A stretch of 26,265 nucleotides of DNA from CAZJBP01 sp964544115 (GCA_964544115.1 CAZJBP010000023.1:1-26265), one strand, 5' to 3'. Shown: positions 8,455 to 17,398, counted from the first letter of the stretch. The notes: generated by a model not told the origin, from the letters alone. Numbers and translations: made by a program.

Positions 8455-8470
8455 CGGCGGGGAGATCGGA

Positions 8471-9448
8471 ATGAAGATCGGGATGACGTTTGACCTGCGC
8501 AGCGCCTACTTGGCGGAGGGGTACACGCAGGAGCAGGCGGCGGAATTTGACGCGGATGTCACGATCGACGGGATCGAAGCCGCGATCCGGGAACTAGGGC
8601 ACGCACCGGACCGCATCGGGCACGGGCGCTCTCTCTGCCGCCGCCTGGCGGCGGGTGACCGGTGGGATCTGGTGTTCAACGTTGCCGAGGGCGTGAGAGG
8701 CCGAAGCCGGGAAGCGCAGGTTCCCGCCTTGCTTGAGATGTTCGGCATTCCGTGCACGTTTTCCGATCCGCTGGTGTGCGCCGTCACGCTGGATAAGGCC
8801 GTGACCAAGCGGCTGGTCGCCAGCGGTGGCTTGCGTACGGCCGGCTTCACGCTGGTCCGCAGCAAAGCCGATCTCGCCGCTGTGAAACTGCCGTATCCCC
8901 TTTTCGCCAAACCCGTGGCCGAGGGAACCGGAAAGGGCGTGGACGGGCGTTCGCGGGTGGACTCGCCCAAGGCGCTGCGCGAAACCTGTCTCTCTCTGCT
9001 GGAGCGCTTCGCGCAGCCGGTGCTTGTGGAGGAATACCTGCCGGGTCGCGAGTTCACCACGGGGATTCTCGGCACGGGAGCCAAGGCCCGTGTGCTGGGC
9101 ACGATGGAGGTTGTCATCAAGCCCCATGCGGCGACGACGGACTACTCTTACGAGGTGAAGGAAAACAGCGAGGAGCTGGTCGAATACCCGGAGTTGGATC
9201 GAGACGCCCTGCGCGACGGGGTCGAGGCCCTGGCTCTGGCGTCGTACCGGCTGCTGGAGTGCAGGGACGCCGGGCGCGTGGATATCCGCATGGACGCCGC
9301 CGGCCGCCCGGCCTTCATCGAGATCAATCCGCTGGCCGGCCTTAACCCGGTCCACTCCGACCTCCCCATGATCGCCACCCGCGCAGGCATGAGCTACCGC
9401 GACCTGATCGGCGCGATTATCGAGAGCGCCTCTGAACGGGTGGGCTGA
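8471..9448 (+). CDS. D-alanine-D-alanine ligase-like ATP-grasp enzyme
   Basis: This is a predicted ATP-dependent carboxylate-amine ligase that activates a carboxylate as acyl phosphate and joins it to an amine. The 325-residue protein has the ATP-grasp landmarks: LFAKPVAEGTGKGV (144-157, ATP-binding lysine and glycine loop), VEEYLPGREFT (186-196) and the metal-binding FIEINPLAGLNP (282-293). ATG 8471 has GGGGAG upstream and starts at the conserved first strand MKIGMTFDLR. The N-terminal region is unlike cell-wall Ddl: there is no typical HG.(G/Y)GE motif, and NVAEGVRG stands in its place. The substrate is therefore probably not two D-alanines. It is followed after 5 bases by a second ATP-grasp gene, so the two are surely co-transcribed. 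Confidence 0.82.
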   Translation: MKIGMTFDLRSAYLAEGYTQEQAAEFDADVTIDGIEAAIRELGHAPDRIGHGRSLCRRLAAGDRWDLVFNVAEGVRGRSREAQVPALLEMFGIPCTFSDPLVCAVTLDKAVTKRLVASGGLRTAGFTLVRSKADLAAVKLPYPLFAKPVAEGTGKGVDGRSRVDSPKALRETCLSLLERFAQPVLVEEYLPGREFTTGILGTGAKARVLGTMEVVIKPHAATTDYSYEVKENSEELVEYPELDRDALRDGVEALALASYRLLECRDAGRVDIRMDAAGRPAFIEINPLAGLNPVHSDLPMIATRAGMSYRDLIGAIIESASERVG

Positions 9449-9453
9449 TCGGC

Positions 9454-11010
9454 ATGGCGACGCTCCCCTCCATCCTCATCCTGCACAACCTTCCCCGTGA
9501 ATCGGCCGCCGGCGATGCGTGGGCCGAGAGCGATGCCGGCGTGCTGGCCCAGGTCCAGGCCGTTGCCGCGGCGCTTTCCGAGCGCGGCTACCCGCACCGG
9601 ATCGCGGGCCTGCGGCGGATCGAGGATGTTCCTCAGGTGCTGTCGGCCGGCGAGGAGTCGATCGTATTCAACCTGGTGGAGGATCTGGCCACGGGCGCGG
9701 CCGATGCCTACCTTGTTCCGGTCGTGTGCCGCGCGTGGGGCATGGAGAGCACGGGCAACGACGCAGCCTGCCAACTGCTGTGCATGGACAAGTGGCAGGC
9801 CAAAGCCGTGCTATCGGCCCACGGCGTGCCCACACCGCCCTCCGTGCTGGCTGGCGTCGGCGAGGGTGGGGGGCCCGATCTGTCCTCGTTCCGCGGCGGC
9901 CGTGTTATCGTCAAGCCTGCCGCCACCGATGCGAGTGAAGGCATCGATGCCGGCTGTGTGCGGCCCGCCGACGATCCGGAGCTGCCGGCGGTCATCCGAA
10001 GGGTCCGTGATCTGGTCAAGGGCGGCCCGGTGCTGATCGAGGCTTTTGTCGAAGGTCGCGAGCTCAACGTGTCGGTCATCGAGTGCGACGGCGAGCTGTC
10101 GGTTCTACCGATCGCGGAAATTGAGTTCCGCGACTTCGGCCCGGATCGTCCGCACATCGTGGACTACGCCGCGAAGTGGAAGACGGACTCGTTCGAATAC
10201 GCCAACACGGTCCGGAAGGTGCCCGCTGACCTGCCGGCGGCGGTTGCGAAGCGGGTGGGGGACTGGGCCAGCGCCGCCTGGCGCGCGGCAGGCTGCCGCG
10301 ACTACGCGCGCGTGGATTTTCGACTCGCCGCAGATGGCACGCCCTACGTCCTGGAGCTTAATCCCAACCCGGACATCTCTCCGGACGCCGGTTTTGCCGC
10401 TGCGCTGAAGCAGTCGGGCACGGCGTACGCCTCGTTCGTGGAGTCCATGGTTCAGAACGCCCTTCGCCGCTTGCAGGCGCGACGGGGCGCCGCTCGGGCC
10501 GCGCTGTCACCGCGCGCTCCGGCAGATGTGGTCGTCCAGTGGACCGGGCGGGCCGAGCGCGACGCTATTCTGGGCCTCGTTCGCGCGACGCAGATGTTCC
10601 GAGACAACGAAATAGAGACGGCTCGCGAGGTGCTCGACGACGCCCTGCGGGATGGGCCCGGCGGCCATTACCAGTCGTTCACGGCGCTGAAGGATGGCCG
10701 GCCCGCGGGCTGGGTCTGCTGGGGGCCGACTCCCTGCACAGTCGGCACGTATGACATTTACTGGATCGTCGTCGATCCCTCTCTCCAGCGCTCGGGTGTG
10801 GGGCTGGCCCTGATGGCGCACGCCGAGGCGCTCATTCGCCAGAGAGGCGGGCGACTGGTGGTGGTGGAGACGTCCGGTCGCCCCGATTACGAGCCGACAC
10901 GCCGGTTCTACGACCGCTGTGGGTACGCGCTGACCGCACAGGTGGCCGGCTTCTACGCCCCCGGTGACCCCAAGCAGATGCTGACGAAGTCCCTGCCTGC
11001 GGCAAGCTGA
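9454..11010 (+). CDS. ATP-grasp ligase fused to GNAT N-acetyltransferase
   Basis: This is a two-domain enzyme of 518 residues. Residues 1-340 form a D-Ala-D-Ala-ligase-like ATP-grasp domain, with FNLVEDL (72-78), VIVKPAATDASEGI (151-164), IEAFVEGRELNVS (195-207) and the metal site LELNPNPDISPDAG (300-313). After a basic, alanine-rich linker (337-356), residues 360-515 form a GNAT domain with the acetyl-CoA pyrophosphate loop LQRSGVGLA (444-452) and a C-terminal RRFYDRCGY (483-491). The reaction is inferred as peptide-bond formation plus N-acetylation in one polypeptide. N-acetylglutaminylglutamine amide synthesis is a known case where GNAT and ATP-grasp activities are fused, though there the domain order differs. 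It starts 5 bases after the previous stop. The substrates are unknown; a kamA product is the obvious candidate. Confidence 0.85.
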   Translation: MATLPSILILHNLPRESAAGDAWAESDAGVLAQVQAVAAALSERGYPHRIAGLRRIEDVPQVLSAGEESIVFNLVEDLATGAADAYLVPVVCRAWGMESTGNDAACQLLCMDKWQAKAVLSAHGVPTPPSVLAGVGEGGGPDLSSFRGGRVIVKPAATDASEGIDAGCVRPADDPELPAVIRRVRDLVKGGPVLIEAFVEGRELNVSVIECDGELSVLPIAEIEFRDFGPDRPHIVDYAAKWKTDSFEYANTVRKVPADLPAAVAKRVGDWASAAWRAAGCRDYARVDFRLAADGTPYVLELNPNPDISPDAGFAAALKQSGTAYASFVESMVQNALRRLQARRGAARAALSPRAPADVVVQWTGRAERDAILGLVRATQMFRDNEIETAREVLDDALRDGPGGHYQSFTALKDGRPAGWVCWGPTPCTVGTYDIYWIVVDPSLQRSGVGLALMAHAEALIRQRGGRLVVVETSGRPDYEPTRRFYDRCGYALTAQVAGFYAPGDPKQMLTKSLPAAS

Positions 11011-11042
11011 GGCCGCGGGAGCGAAAAGGCGGGATTGCGGAC

Positions 11043-11072
11043 TTGAAGCGTTGGAAGACCTCCCGCTAAAGT
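11043..11072 (+). promoter_or_regulatory. Possible promoter for the histidine kinase operon
   Basis: TTGAAG (11043-11048) and TAAAGT (11067-11072) are 18 bases apart. A transcript from here would start near 11079 and favours the ATG at 11117 over the TTG at 11051 as the kinase start. Both elements are imperfect. Confidence 0.35.
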
Positions 11073-11116
11073 ATGAGAGGCGCGGGGACGGTGGCCCCTC
11101 CTTGGAACTTAGATTC

Positions 11117-12307
11117 ATGCAGACAGCGGAATCGCCAGACAGCAGCGGGTTGGTGGCAGGCCCTCGCAACTCCCAGCATGGCGATCTCTCTATCCGGTCC
11201 CTGACGGGGCGCAAGTATATGAGCATCGGGATCACCCTCATCACGGTGGTGCCCTGTCTGGCCGCATACATCCAGGTGTTCGTCATCCGCCGCTATGGCC
11301 CCGTGAGCCTCGCGCAGGATGCTATCGTGTTCGGCCTGGTCGTCACGCTCATGCTGCTCGGTTACACGCTGATCAGCCGATATCCGGTGAATGTGAGGAA
11401 GCTGAGGCTGTATCTCGAAGGCATGGTGGACGGCAGGCTGCCGGAGACGGTGTCTCTGCAGAAGGACATGTGCGATATCTCCGCGATCGAGAAGGCGCTG
11501 AATATCATTGTTCGCCAGCTGAGCACTCGCGTGATGCGCGCGGAGGACGAACTGAGGCAGCGGGAGGAAGTCGACCGGCTCAAGGATGAGTTCGTCAGCA
11601 CTGTTTCGCACGAACTGCGCACCCCGCTGGCCATCGTCAAGGAGGGCATCAGCCTTCTCCTCGACGGGGTGCCGGGCGCGATCAGCGAACCGCAGCGGCG
11701 GGTGCTCGACATCTCGAAGGGGAATCTGGACCGGCTGACGCGGATTATCAGCGACCTGTTGGACATCTCCAGAATAGAAGCCGGACGGCTGGACCTGAGC
11801 TGTTCGCGGGTCGACCTATCGGACCTCGTGCGCCAAGCGCTCACGGCGCTGGAAACCTTGGCCACACCGAGGGGCTTGCGCCTGGAAGTGGATCTGCCGG
11901 CGCACCCCACGTTCGTATGGGCCGATGCCGACCGGGTGTTTCAGGTTCTGATGAACCTGGCCGGGAACGCAGTGAAGTTCACCGACACGGGGTTTGTGCG
12001 GATTCGCGTCTGGCAGGAAGGCGGCGACATTGTCTGCGGGGTCGAAGACAGCGGCAGGGGGATAGCCGCCGCGGACCTTCCGCGGCTCTTCGAGAAGTTT
12101 GTTCAATTCGGGCGCCGCACAGGTGGTGGCGAGAAGGGCACCGGGCTGGGGCTTGTCATCGCGAAGAAGATCGTGGAGTTGCACGGGGGCCGGATGCGGG
12201 CCGAGAGCGATTTTGGTAAGGGGTCGCGGTTCACGTTCACGCTGCCCGCCTGCCCGGCAGGCGGCGGAGAGGCGCCGTCGCCGGCGGACAAGGAGGAGGA
12301 GAGATGA
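11117..12307 (+). CDS. Membrane sensor histidine kinase
   Basis: This is a two-component sensor kinase of 396 residues from the ATG at 11117. Two membrane segments (about 35-57 and 68-88) are separated by only about 10 residues, so there is almost no extracytoplasmic sensor; it probably senses within the membrane or through a partner. A linker follows, then the dimerisation domain with H165 in STVSHELRTPL. The ATPase motifs are present: NLAGNAVKFT (N), EDSGRGI (G1), LFEKFVQF (F) and GTGLGLVIAKK (G2). The open frame extends back to a TTG at 11051 that has no better ribosome binding site. Its stop overlaps the response regulator start as ATGA, so the two are translationally coupled. The signal is unknown. 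Confidence 0.88.
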   Translation: MQTAESPDSSGLVAGPRNSQHGDLSIRSLTGRKYMSIGITLITVVPCLAAYIQVFVIRRYGPVSLAQDAIVFGLVVTLMLLGYTLISRYPVNVRKLRLYLEGMVDGRLPETVSLQKDMCDISAIEKALNIIVRQLSTRVMRAEDELRQREEVDRLKDEFVSTVSHELRTPLAIVKEGISLLLDGVPGAISEPQRRVLDISKGNLDRLTRIISDLLDISRIEAGRLDLSCSRVDLSDLVRQALTALETLATPRGLRLEVDLPAHPTFVWADADRVFQVLMNLAGNAVKFTDTGFVRIRVWQEGGDIVCGVEDSGRGIAAADLPRLFEKFVQFGRRTGGGEKGTGLGLVIAKKIVELHGGRMRAESDFGKGSRFTFTLPACPAGGGEAPSPADKEEER

Positions 12308-12667
12308 AGAAGAAGGTCCTCATCATTGACGACGAACCGGACTTCGTGGAGCTGACGCGCATGCGCCTGGAGGCGAACGGTTACGCGGTGCTGGCCGCGT
12401 CAAACGGTCGCGAAGGACTCGATGTTGCCAGAAGAGAGTCTCCGAATCTGATCCTGCTCGACGTCATGATGCCAGAGATGGACGGGTTTGAGACGCTCAA
12501 AGCGCTACGGTCGGGACCCCCAGGTGGCCCAAACGCGGATTGTGATGCTGACCGCCCGCGGCGAATCGAGAGCGCTGTTTAAGGCGAAGGATCTCGGATC
12601 GACCGACTACCTGATCAAGCCGTGTCCCGCCGAGGAGCTGCTCAAGTGGGTGAAGCGCTACGCCTGA
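12304..12667 (+). pseudogene. Single-domain response regulator interrupted by a one-base frameshift
   Basis: This is a receiver-only response regulator, the natural partner of the kinase whose stop codon it overlaps. The first frame reads to about residue 69 (D9, D10 and phosphoacceptor D53 in LILLDVMMPEMDG) and then runs off into an unrelated tail ending at 12582. Removing one G from the GGG at 12513-12515 restores a standard receiver of 120 residues. That receiver includes SDPQVAQTRIVMLTARGE (T83) and DYLIKPC (K105), and ends with TGA at 12665-12667. All receiver active-site residues survive in the two frames, and the downstream part shows no decay. A sequencing or assembly error, or a very recent mutation, is therefore more likely than an old pseudogene. 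The short frame alone is 12304-12582. There is no DNA-binding output domain. Confidence 0.85.
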
Positions 12668-12745
12668 TTCTCTGCGGCTGAAGGCGGGCTTGGCCGCGGC
12701 CGGTAATGCCTGTTGGCGAGCCGCCGCCAGTGAATGGCGTTCCGA

Positions 12746-14191
<1,446 letters not shown>

Positions 14192-14264
14192 GATCAACCC
14201 CGGATCGACGGCCCCGAGGATACCGGAGCCGCGAGGACCGATTAAGCCGGAACTAGCGCCAGTC

Positions 14265-14298
14265 AGACCCTTATAGCAGGGTCTTAACGGGTGATCAA
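14265..14298 (-). promoter_or_regulatory. Promoter of the sigma-54 activator gene, with overlapping inverted repeat
   Basis: On the minus strand TTGATC (14298-14293), 17 bases and TATAAG (14275-14270) form a strong sigma-70-type promoter, with an extended -10 TGC just before TATAAG. An inverted repeat AGACCC (14265-14270) / GGGTCT (14279-14284) frames the -10 element, which is a typical operator position. Confidence 0.55.
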
Positions 14299-14301
14299 GC
14301 G

Positions 14302-14398
14302 TCTGCGTAAGAATGATGACGGTAAGTGGTTACGGCTACAGGCGTCCATGCGGTCCAGTTGGCACGCGTCATGCGACTATCCACGCAGCTTACGCAGA
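14302..14398. promoter_or_regulatory. Candidate enhancer half-sites around the sigma-54 promoter
   Basis: TCTGCGTAAG (14302-14311) and CTTACGCAGA (14389-14398) are exact reverse complements, 77 bases apart, lying on each side of the -24/-12 element. Between them GTAA-GTGG-TTAC (14322-14333) forms another short inverted repeat with the same GTAA core. These are the best candidates for activator binding sites. Binding is inferred from position and symmetry only. Confidence 0.4.
14359..14376 (+). promoter_or_regulatory. Sigma-54 (-24/-12) promoter
   Basis: The 18 bases TTGGCACGCGTCATGCGA match the -24/-12 consensus TTGGCACG-N4-TTGC at all positions but one. The invariant GG (14361-14362) and GC (14373-14374) have the exact 10-base spacing. 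The predicted start is near 14386, about 26 bases before the TTG start of the first small gene. The divergent neighbour is a GAFTGA-containing activator. Confidence 0.82.
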
Positions 14399-14411
14399 GG
14401 GAGATGCTGAC

Positions 14412-14615
14412 TTGACGAATAGTGAAGATATGAAGCCCGGAAACGGGACATCATCGGTGCCGCCGGGGACGCCTGTTCCGGCGAAGCCGGAGGGCTCACC
14501 CGAGGCGGCTGAAGGCAAGGATAAGCCCGGCAAGACCCGCCCGCGCCGAAAGCGAAACTGGGCGCCGTTCGACGGACAGTCGGGTGCTGAGAGTCCGTAT
14601 TTACGCAAAGGATGA
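14412..14615 (+). CDS. Small basic, proline-rich protein of unknown function (sigma-54 target)
   Basis: A 67-residue product is read from the TTG at 14412, which has the strong ribosome binding site AGAGGGAG (14396-14403) 8 bases upstream. An ATG at 14430 is the alternative start and gives 61 residues. No family is recognised. The protein is rich in P, G, E and K, with a basic patch KTRPRRKRNWAPFDG near the C terminus, and is probably disordered. The open frame continues upstream to 14313, but that part lies across the sigma-54 promoter and cannot be translated from it. A three-codon frame ATG-CTG-ACT-TGA (14404-14415) overlaps the start and may affect initiation. Confidence 0.55.
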   Translation: MTNSEDMKPGNGTSSVPPGTPVPAKPEGSPEAAEGKDKPGKTRPRRKRNWAPFDGQSGAESPYLRKG

Positions 14616-14625
14616 CACGCAGCCA

Positions 14626-15051
14626 ATGCAGGATCCCGCAGCCGTAGGGAACGCCCCTGAATCCGCAACTGCACCACAGGAGGTCGAGTCGCTCCGTGAT
14701 CGGTTGTTCGGAGTTGCCCTCTTCTTCTCCGGCTTGGAGATTCTCTTTGAGGGGCAGCCGCAGATGCTGGACACGTACCGTCGGCAGTGCCGCAACCTGA
14801 TACAGCGCGGTTACGCAGCTCTGGATCAGGCGGACCACAGCGCGGGTTCCGGGCCCGCAGCTGTTCCTGACCTCGCGGGCGGTGGCGTGGAGGCGCCTGA
14901 GATCCGGCAGTTGCTCGGCAGGGCCGACGTGCTGGTGGCTGCCTACGCCGCTGTTTTTCCAGGCCGCAACCGGTCGGAGGCGTTGTCGCGCGAGGAAACG
15001 CTGGCGCTTATGGAAGCGGCAGCGCTGAGAGCCCCTCCGTCCGCCGGTTAA
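14626..15051 (+). CDS. Hypothetical helical protein, second gene behind the sigma-54 promoter
   Basis: No family is recognised. The protein has 141 residues from ATG 14626; a GTG at 14584 in the same frame would overlap the upstream gene and give 155. After about 20 polar residues there is an amphipathic helix-rich segment with RLFGVALFFSGLEILFEG and then MLDTYRRQCRNLIQRGY. A glycine/alanine linker and a second helical part (IRQLLGRADVLVAAYAAVF) follow. There is no signal peptide or clear membrane segment. The ribosome binding site is weak (AAGGA about 13 bases upstream), suggesting coupling to the small gene that ends 10 bases before. It ends about 65 bases before a hairpin terminator. Confidence 0.6.
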   Translation: MQDPAAVGNAPESATAPQEVESLRDRLFGVALFFSGLEILFEGQPQMLDTYRRQCRNLIQRGYAALDQADHSAGSGPAAVPDLAGGGVEAPEIRQLLGRADVLVAAYAAVFPGRNRSEALSREETLALMEAAALRAPPSAG

Positions 15052-15115
15052 GCTTCAGCGGCCGCTCCCCGCCGTACCCGCTTTACGGATCCTTCCACCG
15101 CGAGGTAGCCCGGCC

Positions 15116-15149
15116 GGGGCGGGTCATCACCCGCCCCCGTTTCATTCTT
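15116..15149 (+). terminator. Rho-independent terminator closing the sigma-54 transcript
   Basis: GGGGCGGGT (15116-15124) pairs perfectly with ACCCGCCCC (15129-15137) around a CATC loop, followed by CGTTTCATTCTT. The T-rich side is on the plus strand, so it serves the hypothetical gene ending at 15051. It also lies just past the stop of the convergent ACT gene. Confidence 0.6.
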
Positions 15150-15583
15150 CATCGCGTCCGGAATAGCTCGACGGGCGCGAGGATGTTGATGGAACGCTTG
15201 AGCAGAGCTTCGATGGCGGCCGCCGGATCGCTGAATCGGAGGATGATGATCGCGTGGTTGCCGCGCTTCTCCGAGAACGCATACATATAGTCGATGTTCA
15301 ACCGTTCGGTTTCGGCGGCGTGGAGCAGTTGCTCCATGGCCCCGGGCACGTCCGGAACCTCGACGGCGACGACATCGGCGATGTTCACGACGCAGCCCGC
15401 CGCTTCCAGGGCCTTTGCCGCCGCATCCCACTCGCGCACGATGAGTCGCAGGATGCCGTACTGGCGCGTGTCGGCCAGGGACAGCGTGAGGATGTTGATG
15501 CCCATGCTCGCCAGGACGCTGCAGGGATGGCTCAGTCGGCCCGGCTGGTTCTCCAGAAAGACGGAGAGCTGTTTGATGGTCAT
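15149..15583 (-). CDS. Tandem ACT-domain amino acid-binding protein
   Basis: This is a small soluble protein of 144 residues made of two ACT domains: the first begins TIKQLSVFLENQPGRLSHP and the second starts near EVPDVPGAMEQLLHAAE. ACT domains bind amino acids and act as allosteric sensors. Free-standing tandem ACT proteins next to phenylacetate-CoA ligase and indolepyruvate oxidoreductase genes are a recurring arrangement in anaerobes and archaea. Here an aromatic amino acid is a likely ligand (inference). The start overlaps the stop of the ligase gene as ATGA, so it is translationally coupled as the last gene of the ior operon. Confidence 0.88.
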   Translation of the reverse strand: MTIKQLSVFLENQPGRLSHPCSVLASMGINILTLSLADTRQYGILRLIVREWDAAAKALEAAGCVVNIADVVAVEVPDVPGAMEQLLHAAETERLNIDYMYAFSEKRGNHAIIILRFSDPAAAIEALLKRSINILAPVELFRTR

Positions 15584-16911
15584 GGTGCCGCAACCTCCTG
15601 TCGCCTGTCGATGACCCGCCGGGCCTTCCCCATGCTGCGGGCGATCGTCTGAGGCTCCACCAGCTTCACATCCACGCGCAAGCCCACGGTGCTCTCGATG
15701 GCGGCCACCAGCCGCTCGTGCAGGAGTTCCAGATCGCAGATGCGGTCGCGGAACACCTGCTCGGTCATCTCCACCTGGACCTCCGCCTGGTCAAGTCCTC
15801 CCAGCCGCGACAGGACGATCTGGTAGTGCGGGACCACGTGCTCGACCTTCAGAAGGGCTGTCTCGATCTGCGACGGATAGAGGTTCACGCCGCGCACAAT
15901 GATCATGTCATCGCTCCTGTGCCCGATGCGCCGGATGCGACGGAGGGTTCTGCCGCAAGGGCACGGCTCGGGGATGATGGCGGTGATGTCGTGCGTCCGG
16001 TAGCGGATCATGGGGATCGCCTGCTTGCTCAGCGTGGTGAGGACCAGTTCGCCTTCCTGCCCATCGGGCAGCGGACGCCCGGTGTCGGGGTCGACAATCT
16101 CCATCAGGAAATGGTCCTCGAACACATGCAGCCCGCTCTGGGCCTCGCATTCCGCGGCGACCCCGGGACCGATGATTTCCGACAGGCCGTAGATGTCATG
16201 CGCGCGGATGCCCGAGCGGCTCTGGATATACTGCCGGACGCCCTCCGTCCATGGCTCGGCGCCGAAGAGGCCGACGCGCAGCTTCATCCGTTCGAACGAC
16301 AGCCCCGCGGCCTCCACGGCTTCCATGAGGTGCACGAAGTAACTCGGAGTGCAGCAGATGCCCGTGACGCCGAAATCCTGCATCACCATGATCTGCCGCT
16401 CCGTGTTGCCGCCGCTGATGGGGATCACCGTGGCCCCCAGCGCCTCGACGCCGTAGTGGGCGCCCAGGCCTCCGGTGAAGAGCCCGTAGCCATAGGCGTT
16501 CTGGATCACGTCGCCGCGGCGCAGCCCGGCCGCCGCGAGAGTGCGGACCATGACCTCCGACCACACCCGGATATCGCTGCGGGTGTAGCCCACGACGATG
16601 GGTTTGCCTGTCGTGCCGCTGGACGCGTGCAGGCGGACCACCTGCTTCAGCGGTCGCGCGAACAAGCCGAAGGGGTACGTGTCGCGCAGGTCGGTCTTCT
16701 GCATGAAGGGCAGAAGTTGGATGTCGGACAGGCTCCGGATGGCGGCTGGCTCAACCCCCGCCGACCGCATGCGGTCGCGCACCAGGGGAACCTGCCGGCA
16801 CGCCAGATCCACGACCGCGCGCAGTCGGTTCAACTGGAGTGCGCGCAGGGCTTCCGTCTCCAGATAATCCGACCGGCAGACGGCGGGTGGCCTGGGTTTG
16901 CGCTCAGCCAT
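15580..16911 (-). CDS. paaK: Phenylacetate-CoA ligase family (aryl-acyl-CoA ligase)
   Basis: This is an adenylate-forming enzyme that joins aryl acetates to CoA with ATP. The 443-residue product has the P-loop SSGTTGKP (97-104), the family motif YGLSEIIGPGVA, the adenylate-binding PMIRYRTHD and the C-terminal GVNLYPSQIE. The late lysine region RSMGKARRVIDRR is also present. The ATG at 16911 is chosen because MAERK begins the alignable part; the open frame to 17016 is iorB antisense. It overlaps the iorB stop by 8 bases and the ACT start by 4. With IorAB it can link aryl-pyruvate, aryl-acetyl-CoA and aryl-acetate in either direction. The exact substrate (phenyl-, indolyl- or hydroxyphenyl-acetate) cannot be read. 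Confidence 0.92.
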   Translation of the reverse strand: MAERKPRPPAVCRSDYLETEALRALQLNRLRAVVDLACRQVPLVRDRMRSAGVEPAAIRSLSDIQLLPFMQKTDLRDTYPFGLFARPLKQVVRLHASSGTTGKPIVVGYTRSDIRVWSEVMVRTLAAAGLRRGDVIQNAYGYGLFTGGLGAHYGVEALGATVIPISGGNTERQIMVMQDFGVTGICCTPSYFVHLMEAVEAAGLSFERMKLRVGLFGAEPWTEGVRQYIQSRSGIRAHDIYGLSEIIGPGVAAECEAQSGLHVFEDHFLMEIVDPDTGRPLPDGQEGELVLTTLSKQAIPMIRYRTHDITAIIPEPCPCGRTLRRIRRIGHRSDDMIIVRGVNLYPSQIETALLKVEHVVPHYQIVLSRLGGLDQAEVQVEMTEQVFRDRICDLELLHERLVAAIESTVGLRVDVKLVEPQTIARSMGKARRVIDRRQEVAAP

Positions 16912-17398
16912 GGCGGCGGTGCTCCTGGCCAGTATGAGCGCCGGCATCGAAGGCATCGAGGTTGATGGCCGCAACGCGTTGCGGCAGGCGCTCCCGTATC
17001 GCTTCTTGCCATGCATCCCGCGGCACGTCCAGGTAGACGCTCAGCCAGCCCAGCATGGCGATGTTCACGGCACGCGGATTGGCGACACTCGTCACGTCGA
17101 AGTCGGCTACGGAGAGGACGACCGTCGACGGGTGAAGGTCGCGCTCATAGAGCGGGCGCTGGTCGGGCTCCAGCAGGACGAGGTAATCCATCTCGCCGCG
17201 GGGAATCATCGGGCTGAGAACCTGCGTCCCGAACCGCACTTCGCTGGACACCGAGCCGCCACGCTGGCTCATGCCATGGACCTCGGCCTTCTTGACGCGG
17301 TAGCCGTGGCGAAGAAGAGCGTCTCCCAGCACGCCGGCGGCCGTCAGCACGCCCATGCCGCCCAGGCCGGCCACGCGGATATTGGTGGATCGCTCCAT
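16904..17398 (-). CDS. iorB: Indolepyruvate oxidoreductase subunit beta
   Basis: This is the gamma-domain-like subunit of the 2-oxoacid:ferredoxin oxidoreductase that converts aryl pyruvates to aryl-acetyl-CoA. Its 164 residues (a little shorter than the usual ~190) open with the nucleotide-binding GLGGMGVLTAAGVLGDAL and the conserved HGMSQRGGSVSSEVRFG. The ATG at 17398 overlaps the iorA stop (TGATG) and has GGGAGG 6 bases upstream. A GTG one codon earlier is also possible. Confidence 0.93.
   Translation of the reverse strand: MERSTNIRVAGLGGMGVLTAAGVLGDALLRHGYRVKKAEVHGMSQRGGSVSSEVRFGTQVLSPMIPRGEMDYLVLLEPDQRPLYERDLHPSTVVLSVADFDVTSVANPRAVNIAMLGWLSVYLDVPRDAWQEAIRERLPQRVAAINLDAFDAGAHTGQEHRRHG

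Noticed and set aside
15718..16965. Open frame of 415 codons on the plus strand
   Set aside because: It is antisense to the phenylacetate-CoA ligase and its protein looks like reverse-strand composition (rich in H, D, Q and A) without motifs.
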